From JAVWGW01 sp036655915 (GTDB lineage Bacteria; Actinomycetota; Coriobacteriia; Coriobacteriales; Eggerthellaceae): 43,825 bases of DNA. Below the pieces are notes generated by a model. The model saw only the letters and a program-made list of their open reading frames with translations, was not told the origin of the DNA and ran no database searches. The stretch covers positions 1 through 43,825 of the forward strand of contig JAVVPE010000007.1 in the NCBI GenBank assembly GCA_036655915.1, written 5' to 3'. A program made the position numbers and the translations under genes. Numbering within the stretch: position 1 is the first letter of the stretch; the number at the start of each line of letters is the position of its first letter. This document shows, piece by piece, positions 24,248-32,276 of this stretch.

Positions 24248-26397
24248 AGCGCATCACCTCCCTTCAGTTCTGCTGCACTCAATTGGGAAGTCGCAATCTC
24301 TAAATAAGTTTCACAGGTTTCAAGCAGCTGAGCGTGCGTGCCGCAGCCCACCACGCGGCCTTCATCTAACACGACAATCTGATCGGCATGCAAAATGGTG
24401 GAAATGCGCTGCGCCACGATGATGATGGTTTTATCGGCGGCGTGGGTGTGCAGTGCCTGACGCAAGGCCGCATCGGTGGCGTAATCAAGTGCCGAAAAGC
24501 TATCGTCGAACAGCAGCACGCGCCCGCCCGCAGCAATGGCGCGCGCGATGGCAATGCGCTGGCGCTGGCCACCCGAAACGTTGGTGCCGCCCTGGGAAAC
24601 GGCGGCGTCGAGGCCTTCCTCTTTCGAGGCGACAAACGCTGCCGTCTGCGCTATAGCAGCCGCCGCGTCTATGTGCTCAGCGGGCATGTTTTCGTTTCCG
24701 TAGGCGATGTTCGATCCGATGGTGCCCGAAAACAAAAACGCCTTTTGCGGCACGTAGCCCACGTTGGCGCGCAACTGTTTTTGGGAAATATCCCGAATGT
24801 CTATACCGTCGAGCGTAATCGACCCACTGCTGACATCGTAGAAGCGCTCGATCAGCTTAACGATGGTTGATTTGCCCGAACCGGTCGAGCCGATAATGGC
24901 GCAGGTTGTACCCGGCTGCGCGGTGAAGTTGATGTGTTCAAGCACCGGTTCGCTTGAGGCGTTGTAGGCAAAGGTCACATCGTTGAAGGCCAGCGTTGCG
25001 CCGCCCCTAGGGGCAAGTTCGCCATCGCGCGGCGCCTGTGCATCTTCAATAGAAGCCTTGGTATCAAGCACTTCGTTTATGCGCTGAGCGGCCACATCGG
25101 CACGCGGCAGCATAATTGAAATCATGCCGATCATCAAAAAGGACATGATGATAACCATGGAATAGGTGATAAACGCAATCATATCGCCTGTCTGAATCGT
25201 GCCCGCATCGATGTAGGATCCGCCCACCCACACGATCAGCACCGATACCGCGTTCATGATAAGCATCATCGTAGGCATCATAAACGTCATGATGCGATTG
25301 GTGAACAGCTGCGTGCGCATGAGGGTATGACTGGCGTCGTCGAAGCGCGCCTGTTCATAGGGCTGGCGGTCGAAGGCTCGAATGACGGGCAGGCCGGTCA
25401 GTATTTCGCGCGACACCAAGTTCACTTTGTCGATTAACACCTGCATGATTTTGAATTTTGGCAGAGCAACGCGCATAAGCACCATGATGACCACGAAAAT
25501 GATGGCCACGGCAAGTACGATAATCCAGCTCATAGCCAGGTTTGTTTGGCTTACCATGATAATGCCGCCAATGGCCACGATGGGTGCATACAACACCATG
25601 CGCAGCAGCATAACGGTGACCATCTGAATCTGCTGAATATCGTTTGTGCCGCGCGTGATAAGCGACGCCGCCGAAAAGCTTTGCACTTCGGCATCAGAAA
25701 ACGTGACCACCTTCTTAAATAGGCGGCCACGCAGCCCGGCCCCCACCTTCGCCGCTGTGCGCGAAGCGATAAGTCCCACAGCGATGGCAGCCAGCGCACC
25801 CAATGCCGCCAACCCGAGCATTTGAACACCCACTCCCAGCAGGTAATTGGTTTGCATACTGCCCAAATCGTAGCCGAGTGCTGTGTATTCGGCACGCACA
25901 GCCGTAATGGCTTGCTGCTGGATAAGCGCATCACTCATATCGCCCATTTCGGCTTTGGCTTTATCGACCATTTCAAGTATCTGATCTTTTGTCACAGCGC
26001 CGCTTGCGTAAGCAGTCATGAGCTGATCGCTGTTAAAATCGGGAATCTGTGCGGCATACTGCACCATGACCAGCGGCAATGCAAGCACGCTATCAAGGCG
26101 GGCCAACGCGGCTGCGCCAGTGGCAGTAAGTTGGTATACCCCCGCATCGTTTTGCGTGTAGGCACTGCGCACAAAAGCTTCATCATCCGCCGGTAAAAAC
26201 AGACACACCTCATCGAAGGTGGCTTGCCGCATACCATCGGCCGCCACGCGTTCGACACCAGATTGCTGAATGCCCACATCCACGATTTGGGCTGTGTAGT
26301 GCGGCAAGGCAAGATCGGTGCCCGCCTGCACGATCAACAGCAAAATAATCAGAGCAACGGCCAGCTTTGATTCTTTCAAAAAACGAACTATGCGCAT
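24244..26397 (-). CDS. ABC exporter, degenerate-site half with extracellular insert
   Basis: The first helix (about 12-35) is followed by a roughly 140-residue insert (about 48-190) rich in Ala/Asp/Gln that must lie outside the cell, then five more helices and a nucleotide-binding domain. Walker A GSTGSGKST and the signature VSGGQRQR are intact. The Walker B catalytic Glu is Asp (LLFDDSFSALD) and the switch His is Gln (IVAQRIST), the pattern of the non-hydrolysing half of asymmetric exporters. BmrC/BmrD-like proteins also have an extracellular insert. It begins 3 nt after the MarR gene stop and should export drugs or lipophilic compounds. Confidence 0.94.
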   Translation of the reverse strand: MRIVRFLKESKLAVALIILLLIVQAGTDLALPHYTAQIVDVGIQQSGVERVAADGMRQATFDEVCLFLPADDEAFVRSAYTQNDAGVYQLTATGAAALARLDSVLALPLVMVQYAAQIPDFNSDQLMTAYASGAVTKDQILEMVDKAKAEMGDMSDALIQQQAITAVRAEYTALGYDLGSMQTNYLLGVGVQMLGLAALGALAAIAVGLIASRTAAKVGAGLRGRLFKKVVTFSDAEVQSFSAASLITRGTNDIQQIQMVTVMLLRMVLYAPIVAIGGIIMVSQTNLAMSWIIVLAVAIIFVVIMVLMRVALPKFKIMQVLIDKVNLVSREILTGLPVIRAFDRQPYEQARFDDASHTLMRTQLFTNRIMTFMMPTMMLIMNAVSVLIVWVGGSYIDAGTIQTGDMIAFITYSMVIIMSFLMIGMISIMLPRADVAAQRINEVLDTKASIEDAQAPRDGELAPRGGATLAFNDVTFAYNASSEPVLEHINFTAQPGTTCAIIGSTGSGKSTIVKLIERFYDVSSGSITLDGIDIRDISQKQLRANVGYVPQKAFLFSGTIGSNIAYGNENMPAEHIDAAAAIAQTAAFVASKEEGLDAAVSQGGTNVSGGQRQRIAIARAIAAGGRVLLFDDSFSALDYATDAALRQALHTHAADKTIIIVAQRISTILHADQIVVLDEGRVVGCGTHAQLLETCETYLEIATSQLSAAELKGGDAL

Positions 26398-26400
26398 GGA

Positions 26401-26856
26401 TTATTCCTCACTGTTTCTTTTTTCGTGGAAAGCGATGATGCGTTTGAGCGTGCGCGTTAAATGCTCAATATCTTCTTGCCCAATCTCTTGCGCCACAGCA
26501 TCCATGTGCGCCTGAAACAGCTGCTGCACTTCGCAAGCTGTGGCCGTACCTTTTTCGGTAAGAACTAACGACACCGAACGGGAATCCTGCGTGCTGCGCT
26601 GCCGTTCGATCAGCCCTTTTTCTTCCATCGTCTTAAGCGTTTGAGAAAGCGAGCTGGGCGTTGCGTGCATGTGCTGCGCGATACAGCTGGGACGCAGCGG
26701 CTCTTCGGCCTGCTGCTGACGATAGATCATCAGCGCCACACGCGCTTCGGCCGGAGTAACCCCTTCGGGCAAGGCAAGCGCCTGAAGCCGATCTTGACGA
26801 AACCGCTGCATAATTTCAAAAAGCTCCCGCATGGCCTCGGCAGATGATGCTGCCAT
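26401..26856 (-). CDS. MarR-family regulator of the ABC exporter
   Basis: The 151-residue protein has the MarR winged helix: VTPAEARVALMIYRQQ, recognition helix ATPSSLSQTLKTMEEKGLI, and the wing RSTQDSRSVSLVLTEKG. Start ATG 26856 is chosen because GGGAGG lies 6 nt upstream; an in-frame start 36 nt earlier would run into the operator region. It lies 3 nt upstream of the ABC genes and a perfect palindrome lies in its promoter, so autorepression with ligand-induced release is likely. No cysteine-based sensing motif is obvious. Confidence 0.92.
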   Translation of the reverse strand: MAASSAEAMRELFEIMQRFRQDRLQALALPEGVTPAEARVALMIYRQQQAEEPLRPSCIAQHMHATPSSLSQTLKTMEEKGLIERQRSTQDSRSVSLVLTEKGTATACEVQQLFQAHMDAVAQEIGQEDIEHLTRTLKRIIAFHEKRNSEE

Positions 26857-26891
26857 CTTTGCCTCCCTTACTTCCCGTAATACGCTCAACA

Positions 26892-26908
26892 AGTTTAGTT
26901 GCTAAACT
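26892..26908. promoter_or_regulatory. MarR operator overlapping the -10 box
   Basis: A perfect palindrome AGTTTAG-TTG-CTAAACT lies 36 nt before the MarR start codon. A TATAGT -10-like box on the minus strand (26906-26911) overlaps it. This position is typical of autorepression. Confidence 0.6.
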
Positions 26909-27039
26909 ATATCACTCTTTAATTATTTTGTATCTAAAAGTTTGGGAAAATAATGAGGCCATTGATGCCCGTGAATGCAAAAAAATGGGCTTGAATTTTT
27001 CTCCAGTGTAACACCATAGAATAATGCCTAGCGCACAAC

Positions 27040-27073
27040 AAGAGCCGAAACCTGTAGCAAGGTTCCGGCTCTT
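27040..27073 (-). terminator. Hairpin terminator after the CoA-transferase gene
   Basis: AAGAGCCG-A-AACCT and AGGTT-C-CGGCTCTT pair with one internal mismatch around a 6-nt loop. It lies 51 nt beyond the CoA-transferase stop and marks the left edge of the acyl-CoA island. The T run is short. Confidence 0.6.
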
Positions 27074-27123
27074 TAGTGCTGCATCCCGCTTTACGAGTGA
27101 GCGGTGTTTTTTAAAAAAATTGC

Positions 27124-28455
27124 CTACCCAAGCTCGCTGGGCAGTACAAGACCAGACTCCAGCGCTTGCTTCTTCAGGCCTTCGCGGAAGTCGGGATGCG
27201 CGATTGAAATCATTGCGACAACACGTTCGGCAAGCGATTTACCCCACAGGTCTGCCACGCCGTACTCGGTCACGTAATACATGGCCTCGCAACGTGGGCA
27301 TGTCACAGCCGATGCGAGTGGGAAGTTAAATACCACGTTGGAGTGCAGATTCCCTTCCTTATCGGTGCGTGTGGAGCGAAGCGCCAGGAAGTTCAGGCCT
27401 TTGCCGCCACGATTGCGGATAAGGTTCGCACCTTTCACAAAGTCAATCTGGCCGCCGATGCAGCTGTACTGCCACGTGCCAGAGCCTTCGGAGCAAGACT
27501 GGCCGGTCAGGTCAGCCATCATGCAGGCATTTATCGCGACGAAGGAGTCTATTTTGGAAACCTCGTTGATGCTCGCCAGATGCGGAACGGAGTCGTAGAC
27601 GATTTCCTTAGCATCGGTACAGAAGTCGTACAAGCGCTGGGAGCCGAAGAAGCCAGCAGCACGAACTTCCTTGGCCACGCCCTTCTGGCAAAGGTCCACA
27701 ATCCAGTCGGAAAGGATCTCCGAATAGACGTTGATCTCTTCTTTCTCCATCAAGTAGGAGCCGATAGCGTTGCCAAGACCACCCTTGCCCACCTGAACAG
27801 TATCGCCATTTTCGACATACTTCATGATGTTTCCGGCAATCTTTTCATCGACAGGCTCAGGATCGCCGTCGGTGATCACGATGTGAGGATGCGTATTCTC
27901 GCAGAATGCGCAGAAACGCTCAACCGGAATATTTAGCAGCTCAGGATCGTCGCACTTCGCCGGTGTATGGCTTTCGTTGATCACGCCGATCAGCTTCGTA
28001 ACGCTGCCACCCTTGATAATCTCGGACGCCAAAAACGCTCCGGCCGCTCCGATATTAATGAGCCCGTCTTTATCGGGAGTCCCCACCTCAATAAACACGA
28101 CGTTGATGCTCTGCGCCTTGCTCGCAGTGCTTTGAAAATAGCCGTACGGGGCAGAGATGAACGATACGAGTCCAAGCTTGCGTGCCATATGTTCAACCGG
28201 TCCCGGGAAAAACGACATATGGTGGAATGCCTTGCCATACTTCGCATCGGTGAACATCTTGGGTGGTCGGGCGAGCACGTTCGAGTACGTCTTTACATCG
28301 TGCAACTCTTCGTAGCGATCCGCGAGCAGGTCGAGCTGATCATATGGGACATTGATGGTGTTACCAATCCACACACGATCACCCGACTCGATGAGTTTTA
28401 CAATCTCCTCGCCACTCATCAAGTGTTCCTGATAATAATCTTTCCAGTTTCCCAT
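27124..28455 (-). CDS. Acetyl-CoA hydrolase/transferase family CoA-transferase
   Basis: The 443-residue protein matches butyryl-/4-hydroxybutyrate CoA-transferases. It has the glycine-rich QVGKGGLGNAIG loop, the presumed catalytic glutamate at about 244 in VYSEILSDWIVDL, and the conserved GTWQYSCIGGQIDFVKGA. It would move CoA between acetate and a short-chain acid without spending ATP. It follows the 580-residue acyl-CoA dehydrogenase by 29 nt and forms a two-gene unit with it, divergent from the LysR gene. The natural acid is unknown. In sampled codons GAG outnumbers GAA, unlike mfd. Confidence 0.9.
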   Translation of the reverse strand: MGNWKDYYQEHLMSGEEIVKLIESGDRVWIGNTINVPYDQLDLLADRYEELHDVKTYSNVLARPPKMFTDAKYGKAFHHMSFFPGPVEHMARKLGLVSFISAPYGYFQSTASKAQSINVVFIEVGTPDKDGLINIGAAGAFLASEIIKGGSVTKLIGVINESHTPAKCDDPELLNIPVERFCAFCENTHPHIVITDGDPEPVDEKIAGNIMKYVENGDTVQVGKGGLGNAIGSYLMEKEEINVYSEILSDWIVDLCQKGVAKEVRAAGFFGSQRLYDFCTDAKEIVYDSVPHLASINEVSKIDSFVAINACMMADLTGQSCSEGSGTWQYSCIGGQIDFVKGANLIRNRGGKGLNFLALRSTRTDKEGNLHSNVVFNFPLASAVTCPRCEAMYYVTEYGVADLWGKSLAERVVAMISIAHPDFREGLKKQALESGLVLPSELG

Positions 28456-28484
28456 TGCTGTTACCTTATCTCTCTACGAAAGGG

Positions 28485-30227
28485 CTAGTCGATGCCGATA
28501 ACGGAATCGCTCATCGCGTAGCAGCCATCAAGCGACTGTACGTATTCTTGCCAGAACTTGAAATCCTTTTCAGGGTTTACCACAGGACCCATGAGAGCCA
28601 TGCTCTGAAGGTGCTTAGTCTGAATCTCGCTATTGATGTGATTGTTAACCTGCGTAAGCGCGTACTTGTTCACATCTTTAACGAACAGCGCAAACATCTG
28701 GTCGATCAGCTCGTCGTCAACATCATTGAGCTTGGCGCCTTCGAGCACCAGCTGCGCATATACGACCATGGTGAAGATCTCACCGAAATTCAACATGTAG
28801 TCCATGTCCTTTTTGATGAGAGCAGGATCGGGTGCATCGGTGGCGAGCAGGGTGCGGAACTCCTCGACCAGCTGCATGAAGCGTTTGACGTTGGGCAGAT
28901 CGACGCCTTCATACGCCTTGCGATAGTCGGGGAACTGCACCTTGGCAAGGCCGCCCATCGTCTGGTTGAAGATGTTGTTGTCGTCTTTGGCCTCATCCAC
29001 AATCCCGATCTCGGGATACGCGACATCGGTAAACAGGTAGTTTTGCAGGAACTTGAGAACCAGAGCCATGTTCACGTGCGCCGTGCCCTCGAGACGGAAT
29101 AGCATGTCCATGGTATTGTACGCATCTGACAGATAGGTATCGGCCTCGTAGCCCTTCGCGCAGACGACATCCATCAGCATGCGGATGACATCGCCACCCT
29201 GCGTGGTGGCCTTCATCTTTTGGATAGGATTGAACAGCAGATAACGACGATCGTCTGCACTCATGCTGCGGAAGTAGTCGCGACTGCGCAGCGCATAGAG
29301 CTTCATAGCGTTGGTGCGACAGAACGCCTCGGAGAGGAACGAGCGGATGTGTGGGAACGCGGTGACCGGGCGGCCGTAGATGATGCGGCGGTTGGAATGG
29401 GTGACCGCTTCGTAGAGCGCGTGCGTGGCGATACCTGAAGCAGCAAAACCAAGCTGGAACTTGCCGATGTTCACCGTGGCCAAGCCATCAGCGAAAGCGG
29501 CATCGCCGGACTTGAGGATGTCATTGTCGGAGATGGGATACTCAATCAGTTGATACTCGCCGACGCGGCACTGACCCATGCCGGGGACTTCGATGTCCTT
29601 AACGTACTTGTAGTTCGGATGACGGCTGTCAACCACCCAGTTGCAATATTCGCCCGTGGTGGCGTTCTTTCCCATGGTTGAGACCTTGCTGGCGATGTGT
29701 GCGTTGCCGATGTAGTATTTGTCGCCGTCAGCGCGGTAGGTGCCGTCCTCAAGCTGTGTAAGACAGGTCTCGTTGGAGTACAGGTCAGCACCGTGCTCCT
29801 TCTCGCTCATGCCGAAAGCGAACACGTGGCCTTCCTTGAGCTGCTCAGCTAGATCTTTTTTCTGAAAATCATTATCTCCCATCCAGATGGGGCCGACGCC
29901 CAGAATGGAAACCTGCAAAGGGTACTGATAGGACTGGCCATAGAAGCCAAGGATCTCGCTCATCGGGCACAGGCGATACAGGTCAAAACGGGCAGCGGGG
30001 TCTTCCCCGTACCCTTCAGCGGTTAGCATGGTTGCAAAAATGCCATGGTCGCGCTGGTACTTCATCCAGTCGGTCTGCCACTTGTCGGCTTTCATGTCCT
30101 CACGAATGTCCGCAAGGCCCTTGTGCTCGAAGAACTCCACGGTGTCCAGCATAGCCTGGCGGCTCTTTGCGTCGTACTCTTCGCCCGTGAAGGTTGCAGG
30201 ATTGAACAAAACATTCTTTTTAGACAC
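28485..30227 (-). CDS. Large acyl-CoA dehydrogenase (about 580 residues)
   Basis: The protein has the acyl-CoA dehydrogenase fold with an extended C-terminal domain. Visible elements are FAFGMSEKEHGADLYSNET (flavin/substrate segment, about 135-153), GDKYYIGNAHIASK, a helical C-terminal half with an LEGTAHVNMAL motif where the usual EGT base is expected, and about 170 further residues as in the DmdC/FadE5-like long forms. It should oxidise or reduce an acyl-CoA at the alpha-beta position and exchange electrons with ETF. The start is GTG at 30227, 7 nt after GGGG. Its neighbours are the CoA-transferase and a divergent LysR gene. The substrate is not known. Confidence 0.88.
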   Translation of the reverse strand: MSKKNVLFNPATFTGEEYDAKSRQAMLDTVEFFEHKGLADIREDMKADKWQTDWMKYQRDHGIFATMLTAEGYGEDPAARFDLYRLCPMSEILGFYGQSYQYPLQVSILGVGPIWMGDNDFQKKDLAEQLKEGHVFAFGMSEKEHGADLYSNETCLTQLEDGTYRADGDKYYIGNAHIASKVSTMGKNATTGEYCNWVVDSRHPNYKYVKDIEVPGMGQCRVGEYQLIEYPISDNDILKSGDAAFADGLATVNIGKFQLGFAASGIATHALYEAVTHSNRRIIYGRPVTAFPHIRSFLSEAFCRTNAMKLYALRSRDYFRSMSADDRRYLLFNPIQKMKATTQGGDVIRMLMDVVCAKGYEADTYLSDAYNTMDMLFRLEGTAHVNMALVLKFLQNYLFTDVAYPEIGIVDEAKDDNNIFNQTMGGLAKVQFPDYRKAYEGVDLPNVKRFMQLVEEFRTLLATDAPDPALIKKDMDYMLNFGEIFTMVVYAQLVLEGAKLNDVDDELIDQMFALFVKDVNKYALTQVNNHINSEIQTKHLQSMALMGPVVNPEKDFKFWQEYVQSLDGCYAMSDSVIGID

Positions 30228-30295
30228 TATTCTTCCCCTTTCGGTATGATGGCTTCATGCCACTGCGCACTCGGCGCCAGAATGCGCGAAACGGC

Positions 30296-30327
30296 GTGCA
30301 AATATGAGTTCATCTGCATATTTGCAC
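30296..30327. promoter_or_regulatory. Large palindrome in the LysR/acyl-CoA dehydrogenase divergent promoter
   Basis: GTGCAAATATG-N10-CATATTTGCAC is a perfect inverted repeat with 11-bp arms, located 69 nt upstream of the acyl-CoA dehydrogenase start. It contains the T-N11-A core expected for LysR-family sites. Confidence 0.6.
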
Positions 30328-30385
30328 TTTTAACATCTCAAAAATACCATGGTTTGCTGGGAAAATAAAATTCGAAGTTCGCACT

Positions 30386-30410
30386 CTTTCATGCGTCCGG
30401 CGCATGAAAG
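30386..30410. promoter_or_regulatory. Second palindrome upstream of the LysR gene
   Basis: CTTTCATGCG-N5-CGCATGAAAG is a perfect 10-bp inverted repeat, 62 nt before the LysR start. No T run follows, so an operator is more likely than a terminator. GCGCATGA within it recurs at 38313-38320, upstream of the other transcription unit of the island. Confidence 0.5.
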
Positions 30411-30471
30411 GATTGTCGGCGATGGTATCATGAGCGTTAACAAGGGAAAACACGCCCGAGGAGATGCTCGC

Positions 30472-31362
30472 ATGGATATCAAGCGCATTCTTTACTTCAA
30501 ACGCGTTGCCGAAACTCAGCACATCACGAAAGCTGCTCAGGATCTTTATGTGTCCCAAGCGCACCTTAGCCGCATCATCGGAGAAATGGAGCGTGAGCTA
30601 GGCGTCGAGCTTTTCGACCGGGAAGGGCGCGGTCTCGTGCTCAATGAGTGCGGAAAAATCTTCTACGAGTACGCCCTAAAAATGATTAGCTTGTTTAACG
30701 AAGCGACGCAGAGAACTCAGGAGGCGCACCTGCGCGCACAGTTTCAAGTTGCCGTCGCCACGAATTCCAGCGCGTACATGCCAGCGTTTTTGTCGAAAAC
30801 ATCCAAGAAGCATGCCAACATGAAGATCCGTCAGTATTCAGGACCTCGCAAGAAGGTTGTCGCCATGCTCAAGAATGGAAGTGTTGACTTCGCCATCACC
30901 GCACCGCCACTTGATGAAATAGGCATCAACTCAGTGCAGTTGCGAAACGAGATTCCCGCCATCATCTACCCCAAAGGCCATTGGCTCGAAGACTACGACG
31001 TCGTCAGCCTCGAAAAAATATTGAATGAGCCATTCGTGGGCGTTGCGCAAGGCTTCGGGGCGCGAGACACCATCGATGCCTACTATCAAACACACGGGCT
31101 ATCACCGACGTTTGTTCTTGAAACGGGTGATACGATATCGGTAGAGCGCTACGTGGAACAAGGCCTAGGCATCGCACTCTGCGCAAGAGCCCTCGTGCTT
31201 CAAGAAGATCATTTCAAAAATCATCACACCTTGCTCGAAGAGGATGTCCCGTGCATCCTCGGGCTTTCCTGGAACAGCAACCGAGCCTTGAGCAAGGAAG
31301 GTGAAGCTTTTTACCGCGAAGCTGTCGAGTATTTTTCCGATTTGGCAAACCTCGATGGCTAA
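30472..31362 (+). CDS. LysR-family transcriptional regulator
   Basis: The 296-residue protein has the LysR winged helix (MDIKRILYFKRVAETQHITKAAQ..., with SQAHLSRIIGEMERELGVELFDREGRGL). A substrate-binding domain follows (VAVATNSSAYMPAFL onward; GDTISVERYVEQGLGIALCARAL). Start ATG 30472 has GAGGAG 8 nt upstream; the frame is open further upstream but covers the palindromic promoter region. It lies between the two transcription units of the acyl-CoA island, divergent from one and convergent with the other, so it is the likely regulator of the pathway. The inducer is probably the pathway substrate or its CoA ester (inference). Confidence 0.93.
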   Translation: MDIKRILYFKRVAETQHITKAAQDLYVSQAHLSRIIGEMERELGVELFDREGRGLVLNECGKIFYEYALKMISLFNEATQRTQEAHLRAQFQVAVATNSSAYMPAFLSKTSKKHANMKIRQYSGPRKKVVAMLKNGSVDFAITAPPLDEIGINSVQLRNEIPAIIYPKGHWLEDYDVVSLEKILNEPFVGVAQGFGARDTIDAYYQTHGLSPTFVLETGDTISVERYVEQGLGIALCARALVLQEDHFKNHHTLLEEDVPCILGLSWNSNRALSKEGEAFYREAVEYFSDLANLDG

Positions 31363-31379
31363 CGCTTAGATTTTTTGAA

Positions 31380-31416
31380 GAAATGCGCCCGATCGGTGCA
31401 ACACTGGGCGCATTTC
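31380..31416. terminator. Bidirectional hairpin between LysR and the gamma-carbonic anhydrase-like gene
   Basis: GAAATGCGCCC and GGGCGCATTTC form a perfect 11-bp stem around a 15-nt loop between two convergent genes. T runs are weak on both sides. Confidence 0.6.
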
Positions 31417-31445
31417 AATTTGGCAGAATCACATTTTGCAATGCA

Positions 31446-31964
31446 TTATTTGGCTCTATCGTTTTTTGCATATTCACTCACGCCTATCGTAAGATAATCC
31501 CTGGCGTTATTTTCCTGGGGGCGCTTGCCTGGGTCAAGAGTTTTCTTCACAACTCCCGGAATGCCCACCACCAGCGAATACGGTGGAACCACCGCGCCTT
31601 CGGTGACAACGGCGCCTGCTGCCACAATGGAGCCTTTGCCGATAACAGAGCTATTCATGACGATCGCTCCCATGCCGACAATGACATCGTCTTCGATACT
31701 CGCACCGTGAATCACTGCGTTGTGGCCAATCGTGACTCGATCCCCAATTATCGCTGGACAATCATAGTCTACATGAATCGTGCAATGATCTTGCACGTTG
31801 CTCATCTCGCCGATGACGATGGGGGCTACCTCTCCCCTGAGAACCGCATTGAACCAGATATTGCTATCCTTTTTCAAGGTGACGTCGCCACAGATTGTCG
31901 CGTTGCTTGCGACGTAAGCGGCATTCTCTATGTTAGGATGCCGTCCTTTATACTCCAACAACAT
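31446..31964 (-). CDS. Gamma-carbonic anhydrase-like hexapeptide protein (CaiE/YrdA family)
   Basis: The 172-residue protein is a left-handed beta-helix with hexapeptide repeats (ATICGDVTL, SNIWFNAVLRGE, APIVIGE and so on). It has the histidines expected for the gamma-carbonic anhydrase metal site (VQDHCTIHVD and IGHNAVIHG). CaiE, encoded with carnitine CoA metabolism in enterobacteria, belongs to this family, so the context fits an accessory role in CoA-ester metabolism. Carbonic anhydrase activity is not certain. GGAGG lies 7 nt before the ATG. It is the last gene of the seven-gene unit and starts 15 nt after the fixX-like gene ends. Confidence 0.9.
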   Translation of the reverse strand: MLLEYKGRHPNIENAAYVASNATICGDVTLKKDSNIWFNAVLRGEVAPIVIGEMSNVQDHCTIHVDYDCPAIIGDRVTIGHNAVIHGASIEDDVIVGMGAIVMNSSVIGKGSIVAAGAVVTEGAVVPPYSLVVGIPGVVKKTLDPGKRPQENNARDYLTIGVSEYAKNDRAK

Positions 31965-31979
31965 GGCTTTTCCTCCATC

Positions 31980-32276
31980 CTAGCCGAAACGATATTCAAC
32001 GCCCATGGTGGGCTGAGGGTTTTGCCACTTTTTAACGATAGTGGCACCGCATGCGATGCGGCAGGTGCCGCACTCGAGACAACCAGCGTAATCAAAGGAT
32101 TTGTTTCCGTCCCCGTCGCGTCTGTAGAGCGCCGCAGGACACACCATGATCAACTTATCGAACTCCGTATCGTCGGGGTTGTCCACAAGCTCGATATGGG
32201 CACTCGCTTCGTCGACCTCGTACTTATTAAGACTCAGATATTCGTCGATATTCGCTGTGAATTCCGTGTTTCTCAT
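31980..32276 (-). CDS. fixX: FixX-like ferredoxin
   Basis: The 98-residue protein has Cys46 in MVCPAALY and the cluster loop Cys66-X2-Cys69-X2-Cys72-X3-Cys76 in YAGCLECGTCRIACG, the FixX pattern for one [4Fe-4S] centre. It serves as the electron-transfer partner of FixC. Its start overlaps the FixC gene by 4 nt, so the subunits are made together. Confidence 0.93.
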   Translation of the reverse strand: MRNTEFTANIDEYLSLNKYEVDEASAHIELVDNPDDTEFDKLIMVCPAALYRRDGDGNKSFDYAGCLECGTCRIACGATIVKKWQNPQPTMGVEYRFG

